A stretch of DNA of 64,000 nucleotides from Hydractinia symbiolongicarpus (taxonomy: Eukaryota > Cnidaria > Hydrozoa > Anthoathecata > Hydractiniidae), in the NCBI RefSeq assembly GCF_029227915.1, contig NC_079879.1, positions 29,084,501-29,148,500 of the forward strand. Direction: 5' to 3'. Under the pieces are notes generated by a model. That model was not told the origin of the DNA and did not search any database. It saw nothing but the letters and a program-made list of their open reading frames with translations. Numbering within the stretch: the first letter of the stretch is position 1; every line of letters begins with the position of its first letter. Positions 25,388 to 40,100 of this stretch are shown piece after piece. A program made the position numbers and the translations under genes.

Positions 25388-26200
25388 GTACTTTCCTTGT
25401 ATACTTTTGACTATACGGGCCGAGTCCGGGATTTACGGGAAATCGCAGGTTTTCGTTTGCCGGCGATTAAACTTCTTATATTCAGCGTCTGATCAAAAAT
25501 GAAAACATATCTGAAAACTACAAGTCTCTTGCGTTTTAGTGGTGAAAAAGTAATATAAAAAATCGTTCGGGAAATGAGTTTACTCACTGGGTACTTTCCT
25601 TGTATACTTTTAACTATACGGGCCGAGTCCGGAATTTACGGGAAATCGCAGGTTTTCGTTTGCCGGCGATTAAAGTTCTTATATTCAGCGTCTCATCAAA
25701 AATGAAAACATATCTGAAAACTACAAGTCTCATGCGTTTTAGTGGTGAAAAAATAATTTAAAAAATCGTTTGGGAAATGAGTTTACTCCCTGGGTACTTT
25801 CTTTGTATACTTTTGACTATGCGGGCCGAGTCCGAGATTTACGGGAAATCGCGGGTTTTCGTTTGCCGGCGATTAAACCACTTTCATTAAGCGTCTCATC
25901 AAAAATGAAAACATTTCTGAAAACTACAAGTCTCATGCGTTTTAGTGGTGAAAAAATAATTTAAAAATTCGTTCGGGAAATGAGTTTACTCCCTGGGTAC
26001 TTTTCTTTGTATACTTTTGAGTATACGGGCCGAGTCCAGGATTTACGGGAAATCGCAGGTTTTTGTTGGCCGGCGATTAAACTTCTTTTATTCAGCGTCT
26101 CATCAAAAAGGAAAACATTTTAGAAAACTACAAGTCTCATGCGTTTTAGTGGTGAAAAAATAATTTAAAAAATCGTTCGGGAAATGCTTTTACACCCTGG
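25388..26200. repeat. Four-monomer tandem duplication (813 bp), second copy
   Basis: The junction monomer has an ATGCTTTTACACCCTGGG head from one type joined to GTACTTTCCTTG from another. This places the crossover again within the CTGGGTACTTTC segment. Homology to the first copy continues to about 26,247. Confidence 0.85.
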
Positions 26201-28110
26201 GTACTTTCCTTGTATACTTTTGACTATACGGGCCGAGTCCGGGATTTACGGGAAATCGCGGGTTTTCGTTTGCCGCCGATTAAACATTTTTATTCAGCGT
26301 CTCATCAAAAATGAAAGCATTTTTAAAAACTACAAGTCTCATGCGTTTTAGTGGTGAAAAAATAATTTAAAAATTCGTTCGGGAAATAAGTTTACTCACC
26401 GGGTACTTTCCTTGTATACTTTTGACTATACGGGCCGAGTCCGGTATTTACGGGAAATCGCAGGTTTTCGTTTGCCGGCGATTAAAGTTCTTATATTCAG
26501 GGTCTCATGAAAAATGAAAACATATCTGAAAACTACAAGTCTCATGCGTTTTAGTGGTGAAAAAATAATTTAAAAATTCGTTCGGGAAATGAGTTTACTC
26601 ACTGGGTACTTTCCTTGTATACTTTTAACTATACGGGCCGAGTCCGAGATTTACGGGAAATCGCAGGTTTTCGTTGGCCGGCGATTAAACTTCTTTTATT
26701 CAGCGTCTCATCAAAAATGAAAACATATCTGAAAACTACAAGTCTCATGCGTTTTAGTGGTGAAAAAATAATTTAAAAAATCGTTTGGGAAATGAGTTTA
26801 CTCCCTGGGTACTTTCTTTGTATACTTTTGACTATGCGGGCCGAGTCCGAGATTTACGGGAAATCGCAGGTTTTCGTTGGCCGGCGATTAAACTTCTTTT
26901 ATTCAGCGTCTCATCAAAAATAAAAACATTTTTGAAAACTACAAGTCTCATGCGTTTTAGTGGTGAAAAAATAATTTAAAAAATCGTTCGAGAAATGAGT
27001 TTACTCCCTGGGTACTTTTCTTTGTATACTTTTGAGTATACGGGCCGAGTCCGGGATTTACGGGAAATCGCAGGTTTTCGTTGGCCGGCGATTAAACTTC
27101 TTTTATTCAGCGTCTCATCAAAAAGGAAAACATTTTAGAAAACTACAAGTCTCATGCGTTTTAGTGGTGAAAAAATAATTTAAAAAATCGTTCGGGAAAT
27201 GCTTTTACACCCTGGGTACTTTCTTTGTATACTTTTGACTATACGGGCCGAGTCCGGGATTTACGGGAAATCGCAGGTTTTCGTTGGCCGGAGATTAAAC
27301 TTCTTTTATTCAGCGTCTCATCAAAAATGAAAACATTTTTAAAAACTACAAGTCTCATGCGTTTTAGTGGTGAAAAAATAATTTAAAAATTCGTTCGGGA
27401 AATAAGTTTACTCACTGGGTACTTTCCTTGTATACTTTTGACTATACGGGCCGAGTCCGGGATTTACGGGAAATCGCAGGTTTTCGTTTGATGGCGATTA
27501 AACTTCTTATATTCAGCGTCTGATCAAAAATGAAAACATATCTGAAAACTACAAGTCTCTTGCGTTTTAGTGGTGAAAAAGTAATATAAAAAATCGTTCG
27601 GGAAATGAGTTTACTCACTGGGTACTTTCCTTGTATACTTTTAACTATACGGGCCGAGTCCGGAATTTACGGGAAATCGCAGGTTTTCGTTTGCCGGCGA
27701 TTAAACCTCTTTTATTCAGCGTCTCATCAAAAATGAAAACATTTTTAAAAACTACAAGTCTCATGGGCTTTAGTGGTGAAATAATAATTTAAAAAATCGT
27801 TTGGGAAATGAGTTTACTCCCTGGGTACTTTCTTTGTATACATTTGACTATGCGGGCCGAGTCCGGGATTTACGGGAAATCGCGGGTTTTCGTTTGCCGC
27901 CGATTAAACATTTTTATTCAGCGTCTCATCAAAAATGAAAACATTTTTAAAAACTACAAGTCTCATGCGTTTTAGTGGTGAAAAAATAATTTAAAAATTC
28001 GTTCGGGAAATAAGTTTACTCACCGGGTACTTTCCTTGTATACTTTTGACTATACGGGCCGAGTCCAGGATTTACGGGAAATCGCAGGTTTTCGTTTGCC
28101 GGCGATTAAA
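26201..28110. repeat. Mosaic segment of block A/B-like monomers
   Basis: 26.2-26.7 kb carries the GCCGCC/CATTTTTATTC and CAGGGTCTCATG types seen at 8.3-8.9 kb. From about 27.0 kb the order follows 21.7-23.0 kb at a shift of about 5,279 bp (26 monomers), including the shared rare GGCCGGAGATT (10,556, 22,008, 27,287). Identity is lower than between A and B. A unique TTTGATGGCG is at about 27,486. No gene seen. Confidence 0.7.
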
Positions 28111-29126
28111 GTTCTTATATTCAGCGTCTCATCAAAAATGAAAACATATCTGAAAACTACAAGTCTCATGCGTTTTAGTGGTGAAAAAATAATTTAAAAA
28201 ATCGTTTGGGAAATGAGTTTACTCCCTGGGTACTTTCTTTGTATACTTTTGACTATGCGGGCCGAGTCCGAGATTTACGGGAAATCGCGGGTTTTCGTTT
28301 GCCGGCGATTAAACCACTTTTATTAAGCGTCTCATCAAAAATGAAAACATTTCTGAACACTACAAGTCTCATGCGTTTTAGTGGTGAAAAAATAATTTAA
28401 AAATTCGTTCGGGAAATGAGTTTACTCCCTGGGTACTTTTCTTTGTATACTTTTGAGTATACGGGCCGAGTCCGGGATTTACGGGAAATCGCAGGTTTTC
28501 GTTGGCCGGCGATTAAACTTCTTTTATTCAGCGTCTCATCAAAAAGGAAAACATTTTAGAAAACTACAAGTCTCATGCGTTTTAGTGGTGAAAAAATAAT
28601 TTAAAAAATCGTTCGGGAAATGCTTTTACACCCTGGGTACTTTCTTTGTATACTTTTGACTATACGGGCCGAGTCCGGGATTTACGGGAAATCGCAGGTT
28701 TTCGTTGGCCGGCGATTAAACTTCTTTTATTCAGCGTCTCATCAAAAATGAAAACATTTTTAAAAACTACAAGTCTCATGCGTTTTAGTGGTGAAAAAAT
28801 AATTTAAAAATTCGTTCGGGAAATAAGTTTACTCACTGGGTACTTTCCTTGTATACTTTTGACTATACGGGCCGAGTCCGGGATTTACGGGAAATCGCAG
28901 GTTTTCGTTTGCCGGCGATTAAACTTCTTATATTCAGCGTCTGATCAAAAATGAAAACATATCTGAAAACTACAAGTCTCTTGCGTTTTAGTGGTGAAAA
29001 AGTAATATAAAAAATCGTTCGGGAAATGAGTTTACTCACTGGGTACTTTCCTTGTATACTTTTAACTATACGGGCCGAGTCCGGAATTTACGGGAAATCG
29101 CAGGTTTTCGTTTGCCGGCGATTAAA
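28111..29126. repeat. Five-monomer tandem duplication (1,016 bp), first copy
   Basis: The GTTCTTATATTC monomer and the following four types recur 1,016 bp on (28,206 to 29,222). It differs from the next copy at a few bases, including CACTTTTATT versus CACTTTCATT and CTGAACAC versus CTGAAAAC. Confidence 0.75.
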
Positions 29127-30142
29127 GTTCTTATATTCAGCGTCTCATCAAAAATGAAAACATATCTGAAAACTACAAGTCTCATGCGTTTTAGTGGTGA
29201 AAAAATAATTTAAAAAATCGTTTGGGAAATGAGTTTACTCCCTGGGTACTTTCTTTGTATACTTTTGACTATGCGGGCCGAGTCCGAGATTTACGGGAAA
29301 TCGCGGGTTTTCGTTTGCCGGCGATTAAACCACTTTCATTAAGCGTCTCATCAAAAATGAAAACATTTCTGAAAACTACAAGTCTCATGCGTTTTAGTGG
29401 TGAAAAAATAATTTAAAAATTCGTTCGGGAAATGAGTTTACTCCCTGGGTACCTTTCTTTGTATACTTTTGAGTATACGGGCCGAGTCCAGGACTTACGG
29501 GAAATCGCAGGTTTTCGTTGGCCGGCGATTAAACTTCTTTTATTCAGCGTCTCATCAAAAAGGAAAACATTTTAGAAAACTACAAGTCTCATGCGTTTTA
29601 GTGGTGAAAAAATAATTTAAAAAATCGTTCGGGAAATGCTTTTACACCCTGGGTACTTTCTTTGTATACTTTTGACTATACGGGCCGAGTCCGGGATTTA
29701 CGGGAAATCGCAGGTTTTCGTTGGCCGGCGATTAAACTTCTTTTATTCAGCGTCTCATCAAAAATGAAAACATTTTTAAAAACTACAAGTCTCATGCGTT
29801 TTAGTGGTGAAAAAATAATTTAAAAATTCGTTCGGGAAATAAGTTTACTCACTGGGTACTTTCCTTGTATACTTTTGACTATACGGGCCGAGTCCGGGAT
29901 TTACGGGAAATCGCAGGTTTTCGTTTGCCGGCGATTAAACTTCTTATATTCAGCGTCTGATCAAAAATGAAAACATATCTGAAAACTACAAGTCTCTTGC
30001 GTTTTAGTGGTTAAAAAGTAATATAAAAAATCGTTCGGGAAATGAGTTTACTCACTGGGTACTTTCCTTGTATACTTTTAACTATACGGGCCGAGTCCGG
30101 AATTTACGGGAAATCGCAGGTTTTCGTTTGCCGGCGATTAAA
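29127..30142. repeat. Five-monomer tandem duplication (1,016 bp), second copy
   Basis: It matches 28,111-29,126 in monomer order. Private changes include GGTACCTTTC at about 29,451 and AGGACTTACGGG at about 29,489. Homology ends where GTTCTTATATTC is replaced by CCTCTTTTATTC near 30,143. Confidence 0.75.
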
Positions 30143-32284
30143 CCTCTTTTATTCAGCGTCTCATCAAAAATGAAAACATTTTTAAAAACTACAAGTCTCA
30201 TGGGCTTTAGTGGTGAAATAATAATTTAAAAAATCGTTTGGGAAATGAGTTTACTCCCTGGGTACTTTCTTTGTATACATTTGACTACGCGGGCCGAGTC
30301 CGGGATTTACGGGAAATCGCGGGTTTTCGTTTGCCGCCGATTAAACATTTTTATTCAGCGTCTCATCAAAAATGAAAACATTTTTAAAAACTACAAGTCT
30401 CATGCGTTTTAGTGGTGAAAAAATAATTTAAAAATTCGTTCGGGAAATAAGTTTACTCACCGGGTACTTTCCTTGTATACTTTTGACTATACGGGCCGAG
30501 TCCGGGATTTACGGGAAATCGCAGGTTTTCGTTTGCCGGCGATTAAAGTTCTTATATTCAGCGTCTCATCAAAAATGAAAACATATCTGAAAACTACAAG
30601 TCTCATGCGTTTTAGTGGTGAAAAAATAATTTAAAAATTCGTTCGGGAAGTGAGTTTACTCACTGGGTACTTTCCTTGTATACTTTTAACTATACGGGCC
30701 GAGTCCGAGATTTACGGGAAATCGCAGGTTTTCGTTTGCCGGCGATTAAACTTCTTTTATTCAGCGTCTCATCAAAAATGAAAACATTTTTAAAAACTAC
30801 AAGTCTCATGGGCTTTAGTGGTGAAATAAAAATTTAAAAAATCGTTTGGGAAATGAGTTTACTCCCTGGGTACTTTCTTTGTATACTTTTGACTATACGG
30901 GCCGAGTCCGGGATTTACGGGAAGTCGCGGGTTTTCGTTTGCCGGCGATTAAACTTCTTTTATTCAGCGTCTCATCAAAAATGAAAACATTTTTAAAAAC
31001 TACAAGTCTCATGGGCTTTAGTGGTGAAATAATAATTTAAAAAATCGTTCGGGAAATGAGTTTACTCCCTGGGTACTTTCTTTGTATACTTTTGACTATA
31101 CAGGCCGAGTTCAGGATTTACGGGAAATCGCAGGTTTTCGTTTGCCGGCGATTAAACTTCTTTTATTCAGCGTCTCATCAAAAATAAAAACATTTTTGAA
31201 AACTACAAGTCTCATGCGTTTTAGTGGTGAAAAAATAATTTAAAAAATCGTTCGAGAAATGAGTTTACTCCCTGGGTACTTTCTTTGTATACTTTTGACT
31301 ATGCGGGCCGAGTCCGGGATTTACGGGAAATCGCGGGTTTTCGTTTGCCGGCGATTAAACCACTTTCATTAAGCGTCTCATCAAAAATAAAAACATTTTG
31401 AAAACTACAAGTCTCATGCGTTTTAGTGGTGACAAAAATAATTTAAAAAATCGTTCGGGAAATGAGTTTACTCCCTGGGTACTTTCTTTGTATACATTTG
31501 ACTATGCGGGCCGAGTCCGGGAATTACGGGAAGTCGCGGGTTTTCGTTTGCCGGCGATTAAACTTCTTTTATTCAGCGTCTCATCAAAAATAAAAACATT
31601 TTTAAAAACTACAAGTCTCATGGGCTTTAGTGGTGAAATAATAATTTAAAAATTCGTTCGGGAAATGAGTTTACTCACTGGTTACTTCCCTTGTATACTT
31701 TTAACTATACGGGCCGAGTCCGGGATTTACGGGAAATCGCGGGTTTTCGTTTCCCGGCGATTAAACTTCTTTTATTCAGCGTCTCATCAAAAATGAAAAC
31801 ATTTTTGAAAACTACAAGTCTCATGCGTTTTAGTGGTGAAAAAATAATTTAAAAAATCGTTCGCAAAATGAGTTTACTCCCTGGGTACTTTCTTTGTATA
31901 CATTTGATTATGCGGGCCGAGTCCGGGATTTACGGGAAATCGCGGGTTTTCGTTTGCCGGCGATTAAACCACTTTCATTAAGCGTCTCATCAAAAATGAA
32001 AACATTCCTGAAAACTACAAGTCTCATGCGTTTTAGTGGTGAAAAAATAATTTAAAAAATCGTTCGGGAAATGAGTTTACTCCCTGGGTACTTTCTTTGT
32101 ATACATTTGACTATGCGGGCCGAGCCCGGGATTTACGGGAAATCGCAGGTTTTCGTTTGCCGGCGATTAAACTTCTTTTATTCAGCGTCTCATCAAAAAT
32201 GAAAACATTTTTAAAAACTACAAGTCTCATGGGCTTTAGTGGTGAAATAATAATTTAAAAAATCGTTTGGGAAATGAGTTTACT
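30143..32284. repeat. Mixed segment related to 2.0-3.5 kb
   Basis: It contains the same run of types as 2,457-3,465: GGGAAGTCGCGGG, then GAGTTCAGG, then TTCGAGAAATGAG, then a GACAAAAATAA linker, then CTGGTTACTTCCC. It has its own markers, CTATACAGGCCGAG at 31,096 and a CATTTTGAAAAC 1-bp loss at about 31,394. About 30.4-31.26 kb recurs at +2,637 bp and again at +7,505 bp. Confidence 0.75.
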
Positions 32285-35200
32285 CCCTGGGTACTTTTCT
32301 TTGTATACTTTTGAGTATACGGGCCGAGTCCGGGATTTACGGGAAATCGCAGGTTTTCGTTGGCCGGCGATTAAACTTCTTTTATTCAGCGTCTCATCAA
32401 AAAGAAAACATTTTAGAAAACTACAAGTCTCATGCGTTTTAGTGGTGAAAAAATAATTTAAAAATTCGTTCGGGAAATAAGTTTACTCACTGGGTACTTT
32501 CCTTGTATACTTTTGACTATACGGGCCGAGTCCGGGATATACGGGAAATCGCAGGTTTTCGTTTGCCGGCGATTAAACTTCTTATATTCAGCGTCTGATC
32601 AAAAATGAAAACATATCTGAAAACTACAAGTCTCATGCGTTTTAGTGGTGAAAAGTAATATAAAAAATCGTTCGGGAAATGAGTTTACTCACTGGGTACT
32701 TTCCTTGTATACTTTTAACTATACGGGCCGAGTCCGGAATTTACGGGAAATCGCAGGTTTTCGTTTGCCGGCGATTAAACCTCTTTTATTCAGCGTCTCA
32801 TCAAAAATGAAAACATTTTTAAAAACTACAAGTCTCATGGGCTTTAGTAGTGAAATAATAATTTAAAAAATCGTTTGGGAAATGAGTTTACTCCCTGGGT
32901 ACTTTCTTTGTATACATTTGACTATGCGGGCCGAGTCCGGGATTTACGGGAAATCGCGGGTTTTCGTTTGCCGCCGATTAAACATTTTTATTCAGCGTCT
33001 CATCAAAAATGAAAACATTTTTAAAAACTACAAGTCTCATGCGTTTTAGTGGTGAAAAAATAATTTAAAAATTCGTTCGGGAAATAAGTTTACTCACCGG
33101 GTACTTTCCTTGTATACTTTTGACTATACGGGCCGAGTCCGGGATTTACGGGAAATTGCAGGTTTTCGTTTGCCGGCGATTAAAGTTCTTATATTCAGCG
33201 TCTCATCAAAAATGAAAACATATCTGAAAACTACAAGTCTCATGCGTTTTAGTGGTGAAAAAATAATTTAAAAATTCGTTCGGGAAATGAGTTTACTCAC
33301 TGGGTACTTTCCTTGTATACTTTTAACTATACGGGCCGAGTCCGAGATTTACGGGAAATCGCAGGTTTTCGTTTGCCGGCGATTAAACTTCTTTTATTCA
33401 GCGTCTCATCAAAAATGAAAACATTTTTAAAAACTACAAGTCTCATGGGCTTTAGTGGTGAAATAATAATTTAAAAAATCGTTTGGGAAATGAGTTTACT
33501 CCCTGGGTACTTTCTTTGTATACTTTTTACTATACGGGCCGAGTCCGGGATTTACGGGAAGTCGCGGGTTTTCGTTTGCCGGCGATTAAACTTCTTTTAT
33601 TCAGCGTCTCATCAAAAATGAAAACATTTTTAAAAACTACAAGTCTCATGGGCTTTAGTGGTGAAATAATAATTTAAAAAATCGTTCGGGAAATGAGTTT
33701 ACTCCCTGGGTACTTTCTTTGTATACTTTTGACTATACAGGCCGAGTTCAGGATTTACGGGAAATCGCAGGTTTTCGTTTGCCGGCGATTAAACTTCTTT
33801 TATTCAGCGTCTCATCAAAAATAAAAACATTTTTGAAAACTACAAGTCTCATGCGTTTTAGTGGTGAAAAAATAATTTAAAAAATCGTTCGAGAAATGAG
33901 TTTACTCCCTGGGTACTTTCTTTGTATACTTTTGACTATGCGGGCCGAGTCCGGGATTTACGGGAAATCGCGGGTTTTCGTTGGCCGGCGATTAAACTTC
34001 TTTTATTCAGCGTCTCATCAAAAAGGAAAACATTTTAGAAAATTACAAGTCTCATGCGTTTTAGTGGTGAAAAAATAATTTAAAAAATCGTTCGGGAAAT
34101 GCTTTTACACCCTGGGTACTTTCTTTGTATACTTTTGACTATACGGGCCGAGTCCGGGATTTACGGGAAATCGCAGGTTTTCGTTGGCCGGCGATTAAAC
34201 TTCTTTTATTCAGCGTCTCATCAAAAATGAAAACATTTTTAAAAACTACAAGTCTCATGCGTTTTAGTGGTGAAAAAATAATTTAAAAATTCGTTCGGGA
34301 AATAAGTTTACTCACTGGGTACTTTCCTTGTATACTTTTGACTATACGGGCCGAGTCCGGGATTTACGGGAAATCGCAGGTTTTCGTGTGCCGGCGATTA
34401 AACTTCTTATATTCAGCGTCTGATCAAAAATGAAAACATATCTGAAAACTACAAGTCTCTTGCGTTTTAGTGGTGAAAAAGTAATATAAAAAATCGTTCG
34501 GGAAATGAGTTTACTCACTGGGTACTTTCCTTGTATACTTTTAACTATACGGGCCGAGTCCGGAATTTACAGGAAATCGCAGGTTTTCGTTTGCCGGCGA
34601 TTAAACCTCTTTTATTCAGCGTCTCATCAAAAATGAAAACATTTTTAAAAACTACAAGTCTCATGGGCTTTAGTGGTGAAATAATAATTTAAAAAATCGT
34701 TTGGGAAATGAGTTTACTCCCTGGGTACTTTCTTTGTAGACATTTGACTATGCGGGCCGAGTCCGGGATTTACGGGAAATCGCGGGTTTTCGTTTGCTGC
34801 CGATTAAACATTTCTATTCAGCGTCTCATCAAAAATGAAAACATTTTTAAAAACTACAAGTCTCATGCGTTTTAGTGGTGAAAAAATAATTTAAAAATTC
34901 GTTCGGGAAATAAGTTTACTCACCGGGTACTTTCCTTGTATACTTTTGACTATACGGGCCGAGTCCGGGATTTACGGGAAATCGCAGGTTTTCGTTTGCC
35001 GGCGATTAAAATTCTTATATTCAGCGTCTCATCAAAAATGAAAACAAATCTGAAAACTACAAGTCTCATGCGTTTTAGTGGTGAAAAAATAATTTAAAAA
35101 ATCGTTTGGGAAATGAGTTTACTCCCTGGGTACTTTCTTTGTACACTTTTGACTATGCGGGCCGAGTCCGAGATTTACGGGAAATCGCGGGGTTTTGTTT

Positions 35201-37151
35201 GCCGGCGATTAAACCACTTTCATTAAGCGTCTCATCAAAAATGAAAACATTTCTGAAAACTACAAGTCTCATGTGTTTTAGTGGTGAAAAAATAATTTAA
35301 AAATTCGTTCGGGAAATGAGTTTACTCCCTGGGTACTTTTCTTTGTATACTTTTGAGTATACGGGCCGAGTCCGGGATTTACGGGAAATCGCAGGTTTTC
35401 GTTGGCCGGCGATTAAACTTCTTTTATTCAGCGTCTCATCAAAAAGAAAACATTTTAGAAAACTACAAGTCTCATGCGTTTTAGTGGTGAAAAAATAATT
35501 TAAAAATTCGTTCGGGAAATAAGTTTACTCACTGGGTACTTTCCTTGTATACTTTTGACTATACGGGCCGAGTCCGGGATATACGGGAAATCGCAGGTTT
35601 TCGTTTGCCGGCGATTAAACTTCTTATATTCAGCGTCTGATCAAAAATGAAAACATATCTGAAAACTACAAGTCTCATGCGTTTTAGTGGTGAAAAAGTA
35701 ATATAAAAAATCGTTCGGGAAATGAGTTTACTCACTGGGTACTTTCCTTGTATACTTTTAACTATACGGGCCGAGTCCGGAATTTACGGGAAATCGCAGG
35801 TTTTCGTTTGCCGGCGATTAAACCTCTTTTATTCAGCGTCTCATCAAAAATGAAAACATTTTTAAAAACTACAAGTCTCATGGGCTTTAGTAGTGAAATA
35901 ATAATTTAAAAAATCGTTTGGGAAATGAGTTTACTCCCTGGGTACTTTCTTTGTATACATTTGACTATGCGGGCCGAGTCCGGGATTTACGGGAAATCGC
36001 GGGTTTTCTTTTGCCGCCGATTAAACATTTCTATTCAGCGTCTCATCAAAAATGAAAACATTTTTAAAAACTACAAGTCTCATGCGTTTTAGTGGTGAAA
36101 AAATAATTTAAAAATTCGTTCGGGAAATAAGTTTACTCACCGGGTACTTTCCTTGTATACTTTTGACTATACGGGCCGAGTCCGGGATTTACGGGAAATC
36201 GCAGGTTTTCGTTTGCCGGCGATTAAAATTCTTATATTCAGCGTCTGATCAAAAATGAAAACATATCTGAAAACTACAAGTCTCATGCGTTTTAGTGGTG
36301 AAAAAGTAATATAAAAAATCGTTCGGGAAATGAGTTTACTCACTGGGTACTTTCCTTGTATACTTTTAACTATACGGGCCGAGTCCGGAATTTACGGGAA
36401 ATCGCAGGTTTTCGTTTGCCGGCGATTAAACCTCTTTTATTCAGCGTCTCATCAAAAATGAAAACATTTTTAAAAACTACAAGTCTCATGGGCTTTAGTA
36501 GTGAAATAATAATTTAAAAAATCGTTTGGGAAATGAGTTTACTCCCTGGGTACTTTCTTTGTATACATTTGACTATGCGGGCCGAGTCCGGGATTTACGG
36601 GAAATCGCGGGTTTTCTTTTGCCGCCGATTAAACATTTCTATTCAGCGTCTCATCAAAAATGAAAACATTTTTAAAAACTACAAGTCTCATGCGTTTTAG
36701 TGGTGAAAAAATAATTTAAAAATTCGTTCGGGAAATAAGTTTACTCACCGGGTACTTTCCTTGTATACTTTTGACTATACGGGCCGAGTCCGGGATTTAC
36801 GGGAAATCGCAGGTTTTCGTTTGCCGGCGATTAAAATTCTTATATTCAGCGTCTCATCAAAAATGAAAACATATCTGAAAACTACAAGTCTCATGCGTTT
36901 TAGTGGTGAAAAAATAATTTAAAAAATCGTTTGGGAAATGAGTTTACTCCCTGGGTACTTTCTTTGTATACTTTTGACTATGCGGGCCGAGTCCGAGATT
37001 TACGGGAAATCGCGGGGTTTTGTTTGCCGGCGATTAAACCACTTTCATTAAGCGTCTCATCAAAAATGAAAACATTTCTGAAAACTACAAGTCTCATGTG
37101 TTTTAGTGGTGAAAAAATAATTTAAAAATTCGTTCGGGAAATGAGTTTACT
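32285..37151. repeat. 24-monomer tandem duplication (about 4,868 bp), first copy
   Basis: Markers recur at 4,867-4,868 bp: GGGATATACGGG (32,534 to 37,401), CTATACAGGCC (33,733 to 38,601), GTAGACATTTGAC (34,737 to 39,605), and GCGGGGTTTTG monomers (35,106 to 39,974). The copy has a nested structure: its first three monomers recur at 35.3 kb, and it ends with a 3-mer duplication. Confidence 0.82.
35625..36840. repeat. Three-monomer tandem duplication (608 bp), nested in the 24-mer
   Basis: Copies at about 35,625-36,232 and 36,233-36,840 share TTTTCTTTTGCCGCCG (36,004 and 36,612), a GTAGTGAAATAAT tail (35,889 and 36,497) and the GTCTGATC to GTCTCATC switch at the junction. Confidence 0.8.
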
Positions 37152-40100
37152 CCCTGGGTACTTTTCTTTGTATACTTTTGAGTATACGGGCCGAGTCCGG
37201 GATTTACGGGAAATCGCAGGTTTTCGTTGGCCGGCGATTAAACTTCTTTTATTCAGCGTCTCATCAAAAAGAAAACATTTTAGAAAACTACAAGTCTCAT
37301 GCGTTTTAGTGGTGAAAAAATAATTTAAAAATTCGTTCGGGAAATAAGTTTACTCACTGGGTACTTTCCTTGTATACTTTTGACTATACGGGCCGAGTCC
37401 GGGATATACGGGAAATCGCAGGTTTTCGTTTGCCGGCGATTAAACTTCTTATATTCAGCGTCTGATCAAAAATGAAAACATATCTGAAAACTACAAGTCT
37501 CATGCGTTTTAGTGGTGAAAAAGTAATATAAAAAATCGTTCGGGAAATGAGTTTACTCACTGGGTACTTTCCTTGTATACTTTTAACTATACGGGCCGAG
37601 TCCGGAATTTACGGGAAATCGCAGGTTTTCGTTTGCCGGCGATTAAACCTCTTTTATTCAGCGTCTCATCAAAAATGAAAACATTTTTAAAAACTACAAG
37701 TCTCATGGGCTTTAGTAGTGAAATAATAATTTAAAAAATCGTTTGGGAAATGAGTTTACTCCCTGGGTACTTTCTTTGTATACATTTGACTATGCGGGCC
37801 GAGTCCGAGATTTACGGGAAATCGCGGGTTTTCTTTTGCCGCCGATTAAACATTTTTATTCAGCGTCTCATCAAAAATGAAAACATTTTTAAAAACTACA
37901 AGTCTCATGCGTTTTAGTGGTGAAAAAATAATTTAAAAATTCGTTCGGGAAATAAGTTTACTCACCGGGTACTTTCCTTGTATACTTTTGACTATACGGG
38001 CCGAGTCCGGGATTTACGGGAAATTGCAGGTTTTCGTTTGCCGGCGATTAAAGTTCTTATATTCAGCGTCTCATCAAAAATGAAAACATATCTGAAAACT
38101 ACAAGTCTCATGCGTTTTAGTGGTGAAAAAATAATTTAAAAATTCGTTCGGGAAATGAGTTTACTCACTGGGTACTTTCCTTGTATACTTTTAACTATAC
38201 GGGCCGAGTCCGAGATTTACGGGAAATCGCAGGTTTTCGTTTGCCGGCGATTAAACTTCTTTTATTCAGCGTCTCATCAAAAATGAAAACATTTTTAAAA
38301 ACTACAAGTCTCATGGGCTTTAGTGGTGAAATAATAATTTAAAAAATCGTTTGGGAAATGAGTTTACTCCCTGGGTACTTTCTTTGTATACTTTTGACTA
38401 TACGGGCCGAGTCCGGGATTTACGGGAAGTCGCGGGTTTTCGTTTGCCGGCGATTAAACTTCTTTTATTCAGCGTCTCATCAAAAATGAAAACATTTTTA
38501 AAAACTACAAGTCTCATGGGCTTTAGTGGTGAAATAATAATTTAAAAAATCGTTCGGGAAATGAGTTTACTCCCTGGGTACTTTCTTTGTATACTTTTGA
38601 CTATACAGGCCGAGTTCAGGATTTACGGGAAATCGCAGGTTTTCGTTTGCCGGCGATTAAACTTCTTTTATTCAGCGTCTCATCAAAAATAAAAACATTT
38701 TTGAAAACTACAAGTCTCATGCGTTTTAGTGGTGAAAAAATAATTTAAAAAATCGTTCGAGAAATGAGTTTACTCCCTGGGTACTTTCTTTGTATACTTT
38801 TGACTATGCGGGCCGAGTCCGGGATTTACGGGAAATCGCGGGTTTTCGTTGGCCGGCGATTAAACTTCTTTTATTCAGCGTCTCATCAAAAAGGAAAACA
38901 TTTTAGAAAATTACAAGTCTCATGCGTTTTAGTGGTGAAAAAATAATTTAAAAAATCGTTCGGGAAATGCTTTTACACCCTGGGTACTTTCTTTGTATAC
39001 TTTTGACTATACGGGCCGAGTCCGGGATTTACGGGAAATCGCAGGTTTTCGTTGGCCGGCGATTAAACTTCTTTTATTCAGCGTCTCATCAAAAATGAAA
39101 ACATTTTTAAAAACTACAAGTCTCATGCGTTTTAGTGGTGAAAAAATAATTTAAAAATTCGTTCGGGAAATAAGTTTACTCACTGGGTACTTTCCTTGTA
39201 TACTTTTGACTATACGGGCCGAGTCCGGGATTTACGGGAAATCGCAGGTTTTCGTTTGCCGGCGATTAAACTTCTTATATTCAGCGTCTGATCAAAAATG
39301 AAAACATATCTGAAAACTACAAGTCTCTTGCGTTTTAGTGGTGAAAAAGTAATATAAAAAATCGTTCGGGAAATGAGTTTACTCACTGGGTACTTTCCTT
39401 GTATACTTTTAACTATACGGGCCGAGTCCGGAATTTACAGGAAATCGCAGGTTTTCGTTTGCCGGCGATTAAACCTCTTTTATTCAGCGTCTCATCAAAA
39501 ATGAAAACATTTTTAAAAACTACAAGTCTCATGGGCTTTAGTGGTGAAATAATAATTTAAAAAATCGTTTGGGAAATGAGTTTACTCCCTGGGTACTTTC
39601 TTTGTAGACATTTGACTATGCGGGCCGAGTCCGGGATTTACGGGAAATCGCGGGTTTTCGTTTGCCGCCGTTTAAACATTTCTATTCAGCGTCTCATCAA
39701 AAATGAAAACATTTTTAAAAACTACAAGTCTCATGCGTTTTAGTGGTGAAAAAATAATTTAAAAATTCGTTCGGGAAATAAGTTTACTCACCGGGTACTT
39801 TCCTTGTATACTTTTGACTATACGGGCCCAGTCCGGGATTTACGGGAAATCGCAGGTTTTCGTTTGCCGGCGATTAAAATTCTTATATTCAGCGTCTCAT
39901 CAAAAATGAAAACATATCTGAAAACTACAAGTCTCATGCGTTTTAGTGGTGAAAAAATAATTTAAAAAATCGTTTGGGAAATGAGTTTACTCCCTGGGTA
40001 CTTTCTTTGTATACTTTTGACTATGCGGGCCGAGTCCGAGATTTACGGGAAATCGCGGGGTTTTGTTTGCCGGCGATTAAACCACTTTCATTAAGCGTCT